From Quillaja saponaria (lineage: Eukaryota > Streptophyta > Magnoliopsida > Fabales > Quillajaceae): a DNA stretch of 64,000 nucleotides. Positions 1 through 10,082 of the stretch are shown here, one piece after another. Within the stretch, counting starts at the first letter, position 1. Every line of letters begins with the position of its first letter. A model generated the notes under the pieces. The model had not been told where the DNA came from, ran no database searches, and saw nothing but the letters and a program-made list of their open reading frames with translations. The stretch spans positions 17,750,001 through 17,814,000 of the forward strand of contig CM055613.1 in NCBI GenBank assembly GCA_029379385.1, written 5' to 3'. The translations under genes were made by a program, and so were the position numbers.

Positions 1-1775
1 TGTGTGTGGGAATATTTTTCCCATGTAGAATGCATTGTTGGTGTAAAGTGTAGGTCTGGGTGTAATTTTTGTGGGGTCTCGTATGCTAGTCATACAAAAT
101 TTAATGGAATAAGTAACTTAATCTATCACTTAAAGAATCAATGCAAGAAATTCTCTAAGCACTTGCTACCAAATTGGGATGCTAGTTAAATAGTTCTCTG
201 TTTTCAACTTGTCAAAAAAGAGGATTTAGAAAATGATGGGGAAAATGCAAAGGGTGGAGTGACTACTGTTAGTGAGAAATATAATGAAAAGGCAAGTAGG
301 GATGCACTGGTAAAATATATAGTAATTGATAAGTTGCCATTCGAGCATGTTGAGGTAGAGGGGTTTAAGTTATTCGTAAGTACTGTTTTTCCAAGAATGG
401 TATTGCCTTCTTGGTGGACAATTGCAAGGGATATCCTTCAACAGTATTTCATAGAAAAAAAAAGTTGAAAAGGTGGTTTAAGTTTAATAAACCTATAGTG
501 TCTCTTACAACTGATTGTTGGACATTTGTCTAAAATCAAAGCTATTTATATACAACTTATCATTTTATTGATGATAATTGGAAACTGCATAAGAGAATCA
601 TTAATTTTTGTCAAGTTAATAACCATAGAGGTGAGATAATAGAGAAAACCATTGAGAGTTGTTTGTTAGAGTGGGGGCTAGAAAAAGTAATGTTTACGAT
701 AATAGTTAATGCATCTGCAAATGATGAAGAAGTAGAGTATTTACAAAGAAAAGTGAATTATTGGAATGGAAGTGTTATGAAAGGTTAACTAATGCACATT
801 AGGTGTTGTGTTCATATTCTAAATCTTATTAAGGGAGATGGACGTAAAGAAATTGAGATACCTTTACAAAAACTAAAAATTGCTATGAAGCATGTAAAAG
901 CTCCTATAGAAAATGTGTGGAGGAGTGTAAATTGACTACAAAAGCTCTCCTAACATTAGATGTTACAACTAGAAGGAATTCTACTTATTCTATATTGGAG
1001 TCAGCTTTAAGTTGTCAAAAAACTTTTAGTAGATTGGAAGAGCAAGAAAGTAATGTGTATGACAGTGGTTAATACATCTGCAAATGATGAAGGAGTAGAG
1101 TATTTACAAAGAAAAGTGAATTATTGGAATGGAAGTGTTATGCAAGGTGAACTAATGCACATTAGGTGCTTTGCTCATATTCTAAATCTGATTATGGGAG
1201 ATAGACTGAAAGATATTGAGATATCTTTACAAAAAATCAGAATTGCTGTGAAGTATGTAAAAGCTCCTCCTTTCAGGTTACTAAAATTTAGAAAATGTGT
1301 AGAGGTGTGTAAATTCACTACAAAAGCTCTCCCAACATTAGATGTTCAAACTATAGGGAATTTTACTTATTTTATGTTGGAGTTAGCTTTGAGTTGTCAA
1401 AAAGCTTTTAGTAGATTGGAAGAGTAAGATGTATCATTTGATTCAAAATTGAAGGCATTTAGCATATTTGGTGTCAATGAAGGCCGTCTTCCTAATAATG
1501 CAGATTGGGAAATAACTAGGGTTTTTGTGAAGTTTCTAAAAATATTTTATGATATGACTAACAAAAATTTCTGGATCTTTGTATGTCACATCACATAGTT
1601 ATTTTCATGAATGTCGCACCATCTTTAGTAACCTTAATAATTGGTGCTTATTTAGAGATTAGATATCTTTAAAAAGTATGGCATTGAAAATGAAGTTGAA
1701 ACATGACAAATATTGGGGGGATATGGACAAAGTTAATCACATACACATTATTGGAGTGGTTCTTGAACCTAGGTA
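1..1775 (+). pseudogene. hAT transposase remnant (RICESLEEPER/DAYSLEEPER type), broken
   Basis: This is a decayed transposase of the plant hAT superfamily, whose intact members bind element ends through a BED zinc finger and cut and paste DNA. Positions 4-189 encode the BED finger: a Cys-x2-Cys pair (GCNFCG), then a His and Cys in NLIYHLKNQC. Positions 259-470 encode the block with KLPFEHVEVEGF. Next come SLTTDCWTF (about 495-530), the HFIDDNWKLHKRI and NASANDEEVEYL regions, a repeated HIRCCVHILNLI block, and finally KMKLKHDKYWG and a degenerate VVLEPRY (about 1690-1775). Stops and frameshifts separate these blocks, so no full protein can be made. An internal duplication (680-1426) repeats about 120 codons. 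The left end lies outside the window; the right end is cut by the gypsy remnant, and the C-terminal dimerisation domain is missing. The family assignment is firm; any activity is excluded. Confidence 0.88.
680..1426 (+). repeat. Tandem duplication inside the hAT remnant
   Basis: Two diverged copies of the same transposase stretch lie head to tail, about 680-1042 and 1043-1426. Both contain the block encoding ASANDE.VEYLQRKVNYWN, the HILNLI block and an ending that encodes SRLEE. The second copy is slightly longer because the first lost about 20 bases (CTCCT...TTTAG) near 905. The first copy has more stops, while the second keeps a 124-codon open frame. Confidence 0.85.
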
Positions 1776-1869
1776 TATTGTTGTGCTTATCAAAATTTGG
1801 CAACCCTATCTATGAAGTCTATAGATATAGAAGGCCATAACCTGCTAGGTATAGGTAGAGGTTGCAACA

Positions 1870-2060
1870 ACCCGAGATAAGCATAATTTTTAGTTTTGTA
1901 CTTTTGGCATACTACACAACATCTAACAAATTCCTCACTGCACTTTGTATTCCCTTCCAATAAAAAACCCTTATAGTCTTTTAAGAGTAGCTTGTACTCC
2001 TGAGTGACCCCTTATTGCCAATAGTTCATTTATGAGCTGTGCATTACTTCCCACCAGTAA
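1870..2060 (-). pseudogene. Gypsy integrase zinc-binding domain fragment
   Basis: The minus strand here reads with stops as LLAIRGHSGVQ-like, then LKRL, GFFIGREYKVQ and a Cys-containing block. This matches the spacing of the H2C2 zinc-binding domain that begins plant gypsy integrases (family pattern HSG..AT..R....FYW). The catalytic DDE core is absent, because the remnant ends about 100 bases further on. The call rests on the pattern and on its place downstream of RNase H. Confidence 0.6.
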
Positions 2061-2468
2061 TCTTCTCTTCCAATGTAATTGTTCTTTATTCCACTCAAAT
2101 TTAGATCCTTCAAGAGTCCCTTGCTACAGTTGAGTGATAACTCCTTTGAGCTTCTTATCCTCCTACTAACTATCATTCACTTTTCAAGGAAATTAGAAAT
2201 TATCACAGAAACAACCAAGCACTCAGTATGTTGTTCCTGTTAAGGCATTCTTGGTAGGGCATCAACAATAGTACTTTCTTTTCCCTTTTATACTAGATTG
2301 TATAATCCATTTCCATCATATTGGACAACCATTTTTGAATAGTGAGGTTACACTTCTTATACTCTAGCATAAACTTCAAAGCTTAATGGTCAGTTTTTAG
2401 TAAAGTGCCTGCCAAGTAAGTAATGCTTCCACTTGTTAACAACATAGACTATTACAATCAATTCTTTT

Positions 2469-2960
2469 TCATATGTTGAAAGACTTAGGTGCCGTAGACC
2501 AAGTTTTTTTATTGATGAAAGCCAAGGGATGACCTTGTTGTAGCAAGATAATACTTATTCCCACTCCACTAGAATCTATCCCAATAATAAACAGCTCTTT
2601 ATTGTTTCGTAGTGCCCAAACTAAAGCTTGAGTCATCAGAGCTTTGAGATTTTGGAAAGCTTTTAATACTTGTTCATTCCAAGAGAAGCTATTTTTCTTG
2701 AGAAGTTGTGTTAAAGGCCTACTGACCTTGCCATAATGGTGTATAAACCTTCTATAGTAACCAGACAACCCTAGAAACCCTCTAAGAGCCTTGATTGTTT
2801 TTGGTTGTGGCTATTTAGTCATCGACTTGATTTTACTTTGATCTATAGTCACCACATTCTCATCTATGATATGCCTTAAATACTCTATTTGACTACCACC
2901 AAAAGTACACTTACTCTTTTTTGTAAAAAAGAGTGTGCTTCATCAATACTTGCAGCATTG
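2469..2960 (-). pseudogene. Gypsy RT connection and RNase H fragment
   Basis: From 2960 downward the minus strand encodes KSKCTFGGSQIEYLRHII with a frameshift just before it, then PQPKTIKALRGFLGL, GYYRRFIHHYGKVSRPLTQLL, and the start of RNase H (FIIGIDSSGVGISIILLQQG, with the first catalytic Asp as IDSSG). The open stretch 2469-2768 covers 99 codons; the start given by a simple scan is a Leu codon inside the polyprotein, not a real initiator. The C-terminal part of RNase H is lost. Confidence 0.88.
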
Positions 2961-3039
2961 TTCTAATATACAACAAGTGCTCCCCCCAACTCTTGCTGTG
3001 TATGAAGATGTCCTAAAAAAAAAAAAAACATATACTTCC

Positions 3040-3430
3040 TTAACCAGGGTTGAAAATGTGTTCATAAGGCCTTAGTAAGTAAAATTTGGCTCCAGAAGGC
3101 ATCACAATAAACTCATACAGCCCTTCATATGTCCTGAAAGTTGTCTTATGGATGTTTCCTTCCTTCATTCTGATTTTGTGATAACCAAATCTCAAATCAA
3201 ACTTTGAGTAGAATTTGGCTCCAAACAATTCATCTAAGAGCTCTTCAATAAGTGGTATAGGAAATTTATTCTTCACAGTAATCTGGTTTAACTTCTTGTA
3301 ATCCATGCAAAACCTCCAAGAATCATCATTCTTTTTCACCAACATTACTGGGGATGCAAAGGCACTTAAGCTCCTAATTACTTGTCTAAGGATCATTTCC
3401 TTGACTAGCTGCTTAATGACATCCTTCTAC
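3040..3430 (-). pseudogene. Gypsy reverse transcriptase fragment
   Basis: The minus strand encodes the RT fingers and palm: ASPVMLVKKNDDSWRFCMDY, then KFPIPLIEELLDELFGAKFY, then FSKFDL-like and HKIRMKEGNIHKT blocks, and FRTYEGLYEFIVMPSGA. After that the frame leaves the family pattern. The segment that should carry the catalytic Y-x-D-D motif (about 3000-3030) has become a long A/T homopolymer, so the polymerase active site is destroyed. It is a pseudogene. Confidence 0.9.
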
Positions 3431-3936
3431 AAAGGGCCATACTTATAATTTCTTTAATTAACAACATGTGATCCTTTCTTAAGGGTTTTACTGTGGTCAA
3501 AACTCATGGAAGGAGGTATGCCTTTTGGTTCTAGGAATAAATCCTTGCACTCCTTTAACAAATCTCTATGTTTATAGAATAGTTGTTAGATTCAATGGCT
3601 ATCTCCACAGACTAGTAATGCAACCCTGTAGGTGTGTTATTAGTAATATTACTGTTAACTTGAATTAACATTTCTTGCTCATTTTCCTGTATCTTTAAAA
3701 TAGCTTCCTCTTTGTCTTGCCATGTTGAACTTTTGATAGCACTTCCTTTTAACTCTACCTTATTTCCCTGCCATTCAAAGCTCATATGCAGTAATTTAAA
3801 ATTCTAATGGATGTCTCATAATATAGACATCCAGTGAATCTCCAATACAAATCCATAGCAACCTAAGTGTATAGTCAAGAAATTTGCTATAAAAATAGTA
3901 TTGCTCATTTTCCACCATCACCTCAAGGCCATTAGT

Positions 3937-4195
3937 TTAGTATGTTTTAAGCCCTGAGTTCTTGGCAATAGCCACATCAATCAAGTTTTGAGTGCTTCCA
4001 CTATCAATGAGCACTAGAATAGTCTGCTTTTTGACAAGGCCTAGCACTTTCATAGTTTGATACCTACTTCCTCTTTTGCTTCTTGTTAAGGCATGCAAAG
4101 ATATGCCTATCTCCTCTACTTCTACTTCACTTTTCTGTTCTGAAAAGTCTAGCACCTCTACTTTTTTAGACTCATCTTCCCCATCAGCCTTTAAT
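3937..4195 (-). pseudogene. Gypsy aspartic protease fragment
   Basis: The frame encodes an acidic linker, then ISLHALTRSK and the protease active-site turn VLIDSGSTQNLID, where DSG is the retropepsin catalytic motif. In intact elements this enzyme cuts the Gag-Pol polyprotein. The frame stops shortly after NSGLKTY, so the second half of the fold is frameshifted or lost. It precedes the reverse transcriptase piece at 3040-3430 in the normal gypsy order. Confidence 0.85.
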
Positions 4196-4199
4196 TTTT

Positions 4200-4496
4200 T
4201 TTATTTATATAAAATTTGGATTTAAATAAAAAAAATCTTTTGAAGCAGGTATTTACAAGTATAACAATAAATAAACAATAAAAAAAATTTAGTCATCTAT
4301 GTCTGCTTTGTCTTTATTGCTTCTGGATAATGTAGACACAGATAATTTATTAAAGTTTTAAAACTATCTTTGTCTATTTTTTTGCTTTTGCCTTACAAAC
4401 ATAGTATATCCTTGTTTGCACAGCTGCTTCTAGGTTCCAGATACTAATACATGGCACCCCAATTATTAGCTGCTACACTTTGTGTTTATGACACTA
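4200..4496. repeat. CACTA-like subterminal repeat fragment
   Basis: This stretch shares a diffuse but colinear resemblance with 22910-23230, next to the CACTA terminus at 23378. Both have a TATTTA(C/T)AAGTATAA start, a GCTTCTAG/GCATCTAG block, then ACTAATACATGGCA / CTGATACATGGCA followed by an AATTATT-GC and a C/T-rich block. No terminal CACTA motif is present here, so it is probably a truncated subterminal piece of the same family. Confidence 0.45.
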
Positions 4497-4498
4497 GG

Positions 4499-4765
4499 TT
4501 GGACTAATTATCTGAAGATGATCGCTTAATTGTAACAAGAGCATGAAAAATTAAGCGTTTCTTATCACAGCCATTAATTGTAGCAGAAGTATTTACTAGT
4601 CCAGGGAAATATGTCTGTCTAGCAGAAACAATTAGAGGGTTTAAATTGATCATTTCCTAAAAATTAGATGGTCTTCTTGAACAGGCCTTTTATTTAGTAG
4701 ATAACATTGATGAAGCTACTGCAAAGACTACAAACTTAGAAATGGAGAGAAAATAAAAGAAATGA
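4499..4765 (+). pseudogene. atpB: Plastid atpB 3' end, nuclear copy (broken)
   Basis: This matches the last ~90 codons of plastid atpB, the beta subunit of the CF1 ATP synthase. One reading frame gives [65 protein letters not shown] and NLEME, exactly the family C-terminus. Four in-frame stops (first at 4505-4507) and a missing Gly codon after VFT show it is not functional. The end keeps the plastid arrangement in which the atpB stop TGA overlaps the atpE start ATG. It is a nuclear insertion of plastid DNA, since it sits between transposon remnants. Confidence 0.93.
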
Positions 4766-4925
4766 CCTTAAATCTTTGTGTACTGATCCCAAATTGAATT
4801 GTTTGGGATTAAGAAATGAAGGAAATCATTTTATCTACTAATAGTGGAAAAATTGGCATATTACCAAATTACACGCTTATTGCCATAGCTGTATATATAG
4901 GTATTTTAGGGATACTTTAATTGAA
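4762..4925 (+). pseudogene. atpE: Plastid atpE 5' end, nuclear copy (broken)
   Basis: The first ~53 codons of plastid atpE (epsilon subunit of CF1 ATP synthase) follow atpB with the ATGA overlap. The frame reads MTLNLCVLIPN, then a stop, IVWD, another stop, [19 protein letters not shown] and IAVYIGIL before similarity ends near 4925. Substitutions such as CGA to TGA fit decay after transfer. The remaining ~80 codons are absent. Confidence 0.92.
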
Positions 4926-5130
4926 TTGCAATTAAACTCGGCCCAGTCTTTTACTAAAGGGATTGAGCTGAATATAGTACAAAGATACTATTGTATATAT
5001 ATATTTTTATATATTTTTAAGTTTCTATTTTAATAAATACATATTTATCTAGATATACAAGATCTTAAATACAAAATCTAAGACGAAACAACTTAAACAT
5101 CTCTATCTCTTGAAATATCTTTAATGTTTA
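4926..5130. other. Plastid-like spacer with a stem-loop
   Basis: The segment joins the atpE and rps11 pieces. At about 4942-4974 an imperfect inverted repeat (CTCGGCCCAGTCTTTTACT / AAAGGGATTGAGCTG) resembles the stem-loops at 3' ends of plastid transcripts. The rest is AT-rich. I believe it is plastid intergenic DNA but cannot say which spacer. It is not the normal neighbour of either gene. Confidence 0.5.
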
Positions 5131-5545
5131 TTTTTACACGTCTTTTTTAAGGGGCCTACAGCCATTATGTGGCATAGGGATTACATCTCGTATGAAACTT
5201 AATAGTATACCACTTCTACGAATAGCTCTTAATGTCGCATCTCTTCCGAGACTAGAAACTTTTATCATGACTTTTACCTGTTGTATACCTTGATCCACTA
5301 CTATCCAAATAGCATTTTCTGCTGCGGTTTGATGGCCAAATGGAGTCCCCCTTCTTGTACCTTTGAAGACACAAGTACTGGCAGAGGAACAAGAAATCAC
5401 TTGACCCCGTACATCCATAACAGTCACAATGGTATTATTGAAACTAGCTTGAATATGAATAACTCCCTTTGGTATTCAACGTGTATTCTTATGTGAACCA
5501 ATACGCCCATTCCTGTGAACTAGTTCTTGGTATATGTTTTGCCAT
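5131..5545 (-). pseudogene. rps11: Plastid rps11 nuclear copy (broken)
   Basis: This covers the whole length of plastid rps11, the small-subunit ribosomal protein uS11. The start ATG lies at 5543-5545, followed by KHIPRT. A frameshift and a TGA (in the block that normally reads RRIPKGVIH) break the start. From 5427 the frame is open: [81 protein letters not shown]. One lost base changes the usual KKRRV end. It lies opposite in strand to the atpB/atpE piece and next to it, although these genes are far apart in plastid genomes, so the block is a rearranged plastid insertion. Confidence 0.95.
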
Positions 5546-6060
5546 ATTTTATTATCTCATAAATATAAGTCAGAGATATATGGATATATCCATTTCATGT
5601 CAAAATAGATTCTTTCTATTCTATATTCTTTAATATTATTTTCCTCATTCTTACCCTATTTTCTACTGAAAAATCCTATAAGATTAGTGTCCATTATTAT
5701 TTGATTATCCAAATCCAAAAATTTCTTTCATATCCATAATTCGATATTTGTAAGGGGGCTCCAATTTTATTTCAAATAAATTTATGAAAATTCATTTATA
5801 TTTCTTAAAAATACTCGATTTCTTATAGTAAAAAAAAATACATAGGGTGCCATATAAGAGAATCTATTCTCTCTCTCTCTCTGTTTTTTTTTTTTTTTAA
5901 TGATCTTGGAGATTGTGTAATGCTTACTCTAAAACTATTTGTTTACACGGTGGTGATATTCTTTGTTTCTCTTTTCATCTTTAGATTCTTATCTAACGAT
6001 CCAGGACGTAATACGGGATGTGAAGAATAATTTTTTTTCTTTGTTTGTTTAATTTGTAGT
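5546..6060. other. Plastid-like rps11 upstream leader, then AT-rich DNA
   Basis: About 5546-5610 continues the sequence expected upstream of plastid rps11. Beyond about 5620 no gene is visible and rpl36, the normal neighbour, was not found. A CT microsatellite and a T run lie at 5870-5899. Confidence 0.4.
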
Positions 6061-7175
6061 TAAAGATGTGAAATAGATAAAACCCTAATATGAGGCTGCG
6101 GTAAAACATGTTGTAATAACCTTAATTTTTAGAAAGACAACTTCATGATAACCTGAGAGGATGGCGCCACAGTGCCCATCAATATGAGGTTGCAACATGA
6201 CATGTTATAATTCGAGTAGTAGTATGGAGAAGCTTCAGCGCTACAGTACCACAGAATGCCATGCCGTGGTGCCATTGCATGCTTTAGAAGAATCCTAGTT
6301 TAATTGAACTAGGATCAAAAGGTCTATAAAATAGGTGAATATTGAAGTTTGAGAATATACCAAATCTTGTGATAAAGAGTACCTAAGGAGCTAGAGAAGA
6401 CCCGAAGCCGTTACAACTTCTAGCCTTCTACTCCTTTCTAGTTATTTTCTATTTACTTGTAATGGTTGTGTCTTTTATATTTGTGTTTTCTGTAGTTAGT
6501 ATGGAGTAGTGCTATTCTAGGGTTACGATTGAACTCACATGTAGCCGATATGGCTTTAGTTTTAATTTAATTCATGTTTTAGTTTCTATATTTGTGTTGA
6601 CATGTTCTTAATGCTTTTAATTGATTGATCATCAGTTAGATTGATTAGGAATTTTGGGATTGACTTGGAAAAGTCAGTTTTGGGATTAGCCTTAAGTAAT
6701 ATAACTTATGTTTGGATTGTTTATATGATTTGGATAATCTGATTTGTTGAAAAGATATAAATATACTTTTTAACCATAAGTAACCAAAAAGATTGGCTCG
6801 TAATGAATTTGTCTTAAGATAATTCTCATAGAAATATAAGGAATTAGACTAAGGGAAATCTATAATTACTAGACATAGGAATATGTTAGTAATTGATTAA
6901 CAAATCTGGGTTAATATTTGAAATATTATATGAATTGAATTAAGTTAAAGTTAATTAGGTGTAGTGTGAGATATATCATGAACCTAGATGTTAGTTTTAA
7001 TCTTTTTATAATTTGCTTGATAATCTCTAAATTTACATTTGGCTTGATTAGAATTAGGTCGCCTAACATTGATACTTAGCTTAGAAAGTAAATTATTCCT
7101 CATATGAATGACATCTACTTATCATTGTATTACTTAAAGACGATACGTGTGCTTGTGTTTGTAAAATCCTTATCA
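6061..7175 (+). mobile_element. Athila-like element 1, 5' LTR (approximate start)
   Basis: The region is non-coding and resembles the other Athila-type LTRs here (15641-16509 and 59385-60040). Shared blocks include a TACTCCTTT region followed by a T-rich stretch, ATGGAGTAGT, CATGTAGC, the ATTGATTGATCATC-like block and a TAATAGAAATATA-type block. It ends in TATCA at 7171-7175, immediately before the primer site. The 5' end could not be fixed and no target duplication was found. Confidence 0.65.
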
Positions 7176-7181
7176 AGTTTT

Positions 7182-7199
7182 TGGTGTCGTTGCCAAGGA
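7182..7199 (+). promoter_or_regulatory. Primer binding site, tRNA-Asp type
   Basis: The 18 bases TGGTGTCGTTGCCAAGGA match the known plant Athila primer site TGGCGCCGTTGCCGGGGA, complementary to the 3' end of tRNA-Asp, at 14 positions. It starts minus-strand DNA synthesis and marks the end of the 5' LTR. Confidence 0.75.
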
Positions 7200-7301
7200 A
7201 TATATTTACTTTTTTTTTTGTTAGTATCAATAATATCAAAATAAGCTTACTTGATTCTAACTCAAGTTCTTACTTTTGATTTCAGGTGTTATTGATATTG
7301 T

Positions 7302-9720
7302 ATGCAACACTCTAGAGACTTGGAATTATTACCATACGATCTTGAGATTGAACGAACACTCAGAAAGCTAAGGAAAAACCAAGTTCTAAAACACTCTACT
7401 GCAATGATTGACGATCAACACGCACGTGAAAATAAGGCTTTGAGGAATTATACTGTCCCTCTTGCGTAAGGCCTTTAGCATAATGCAGATGATCCAATAA
7501 TCTGCAGAGTTTGGAGGATTACCTACTAACGACCCCCATGCTTATCTAGTCACATTCTTGGAATTGCGTGACACATTTAAATACAATGGTGTCTCTAATG
7601 ATGTAGTCTTCCCCAGGCTTTTTCCTTTCTCACTCCGAGATAAGGCAAAAAGTTGGTTGTATTCATTACCTTAACACTCCATCACCACTTGAATGGAAAT
7701 GGCACAAAATTTTATGGCCAAATTCTTTTCTCTCGCCAAAACCACAAAGCTAAGGAATGAAATCACATCATTCCTTCAATAAGATCAAGAATCTCTCTTT
7801 AATGCATGGGAGTGATATAAAGACTTGATGCGAAAGTGCCCACGTCATAGCATTTCCAAATGGCTGCAAGTGCATACTTTTTATAAAGGTTTGGGAAATC
7901 AAACTAGATCAACCATTGATGTTGTTGTTGAAGGTGCTATGAATGGAAAATCTACAGACGATGCCCATGATCTTTTGGAAAAGATGGCCTTAAATAATTA
8001 TCAATGGTCATCTGACAAGTCAGCTTCCCATATAGTTGCTAGGGTTCATGAACTTGATGTCATTACTGCCTTAAAGGCATAAGTGGCTGGGTTGACAACA
8101 GGTTTGACAATTTTGGGGTGCAACAATATTCCAAAGCCATTGTTAAGGTATATGAAGCTTATGGCAAAGGTCACACCATGGACCAATGCCCAATACTAAA
8201 ATAGCTCAATATTTTCAGAATTCCAACTGCCAAAACAACCCTTATTCCAACACATACAATCTGGGATGGAGAAACCACCCGAACTTTAGTTAGAATAATC
8301 AAAGTGCACAAGCTGCAAGGCCTAATCTACCAGATGGATTTCAAGCTCCATAAAGGCAAACGGTCCCTGAAAGAAACCCTCATTGGAAGACATGTTCCTG
8401 CAATACATGGCTTGAATTGATTCGGTTATTCAAAACCAAGCTGCCTCCTTAAGAACATTGGATGCAGAAATTGGGTAGCTAGCCAATCCTTTGACTAGTA
8501 AAGCCCATGGTGCCTTTCCTAGTGATACCAAGGCAAATCTAAGAAAAAAGGGTGAACATTGCAAGGCAATCACTTTTAGGTGTGGGAAAGAATTGGAAGA
8601 GCTGAAAAAGAAAATTAACAATGATAAAGCTCCCAAATCTCCTACTAAAGAAGAATTGTCTACTGAAATTATAGAAGAAAAGAAGGAGAAGAAGGTAATT
8701 GCCAATATTTTAAATATCGGATAGGTGAACAACTCGATAAATTTGTAAGGTCTCCCGTCATTGGTTTAACTAGTGTCGAACCGAATGATGTCATAACTAT
8801 TTAATTATATATTTTTAACGAAAAAATAGAGATTTTGATCGTCATTAACCATTTGAGAATATTATATCATTATATAATTTTTTATTAATTATAAATACTA
8901 AAACGCAAGAAAAAAATAATATTTCAATATTCATTATAATAAGAAAATCAATTCACAAATAGTCAATATAGTTATTAATAGTTAATATGTCAACTGATTG
9001 ATTTATTATGAATCACAACATGCAAGTTTCAACTTATGAATCAAAATAATAAATGTAACAGCAATATAAAATAGAATTGTTTAACTAATCTGTAATATAA
9101 AATACAGTTATTTAACTAATCTTTAGTATAAAATACAAATATTTCACTAATCCTTAAAACCAATAATAATTTTTATTTTTTTTAAATAAAGCCAGTTAAG
9201 GTCAATCAACTTGGCATCGGTTTTACCGATTCTTTATGTTCTTATGGTTTTTAATGATTTTCACTAGTCCAACCACCAAAATGATTATTTGGTTTAACCC
9301 GGTCTGATTTATCACCTGGACAACAATCCAACAGGTCTGACCTATTGGGTTGGTCCAGTTTTTAAAACTTTGGTAATTGCTTAACAACGAAGATCAAGTC
9401 CTCCTCTTCCATCCTCACAAAGGTTCCGAAAACATAACCTTGACAAATAATTTCAAAAATTTCTGCATGTCTTCAAGAATCTCCATATAAACATCCATTT
9501 TGCTGAGGCTCTTGAACAAATGCCAAGCTATTCTAAATTCATAAAGGACATTCTGTCCAAAAAGAGGAAGCTTGGTGATTATGAAACCGTTGCACTTACT
9601 GAAGAGTGCAGTGCTATACTTCGAAAAAAGCTACCGCCTAAATTAAAATATCCATATAGGTTTACTATTCTTTGTACAATAGGCACACAAGTCCAAGGTT
9701 CGAGCCTTGGCCTCTCCCTT
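7302..9720 (+). pseudogene. Athila-like gag, element 1, split by a MITE
   Basis: Gag is the capsid/nucleocapsid polyprotein. The likely start ATG (7302) gives MQHSRDLELLPYDLEIERTL. Then come the gag core: [40 protein letters not shown] (about 7520-7670), and CPRHSISKWLQVHTFY, TRSTIDVVVEGAMNGKS, LLEKMALNNYQW (7837-8010). Several stops and a frameshift break it. The C-terminal part is interrupted at 8703-9371 by a MITE, then resumes at about 9395 with QRFRKHNLDK, FQKFLHVFKNLHINI, ALEQMPSYSKFIKDILSKK, ALTEECSAILRKKLPPKLK. Similarity ends near 9700. The downstream protease and pol were not seen. Confidence 0.88.
8703..9371. mobile_element. MITE of MULE type inside gag, 9-bp target duplication
   Basis: A 669-bp non-coding insertion is flanked by the identical 9-mer GGTAATTGC (8694-8702 and 9372-9380). 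The ends form a weak inverted repeat: ATTTTAAATATCGGATAGG at the left against the complement of TTGGTCCAGTTTTTAAAAC at the right. The 9-bp duplication is the MULE hallmark. Gag similarity stops at one side and resumes on the other, confirming the insertion. Confidence 0.75.
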
Positions 9721-10082
9721 CCCCTTTAAAAAAAATGGCCTCATTTTTTGATAATTACAAAATAATTAATTTTAAGAAAAATTGTTTTGAAAGAAATAGC
9801 AACTTAGAAAAAGTTTTAAAAGATAGGAAACTCCCTCTAAATATAAAGCATATACATATGCATTGTAATTATTTCTCCTCTTAATAAAAAAAATTCTTAA
9901 CTTTCAAACATTTTCTCTCCTTTTTTGTCATTAGCAAATAAATGACGAATAATACTTTTTAACTCCTACATAAGATAAACTCTAACTACAAGGAAAGACA
10001 CAAAAAAGTTATACAGATAAACAAAAAAATCCTTTCTTTAATAGAGTAAGTATGAAATAAAAATAAATGTATAAGAATGAAT
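9700..10082. other. Unassigned AT-rich stretch after gag 1
   Basis: Gag similarity ends at about 9700 with GTCCAAGGTTCGAGCCTTGG, which contains a tRNA B-box-like core, possibly the start of a SINE. Beyond it there is only A-rich sequence with no recognised coding. Confidence 0.3.

Larger units (their letters stand above)
1776..4195 (-). mobile_element. Ty3/gypsy LTR retrotransposon pol remnant, minus strand
   Basis: Reading the minus strand from high to low coordinates gives aspartic protease, reverse transcriptase, RNase H and the zinc-binding start of integrase. This is the Ty3/gypsy order. No LTR was recognised at either end, gag is missing, and the piece is wedged between the hAT remnant and a CACTA-like fragment. 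The spelling (ISLHALT before the protease; SWRFCMDYKKLN; LSGYYRRFI) is of the plant gypsy type. It is an old, truncated insertion with stops throughout. Confidence 0.9.

Noticed and set aside
9690..9720. tRNA-like B-box GGTTCGAGCC
   Set aside because: No A-box at the right distance and no cloverleaf; left as a weak hint of a SINE.
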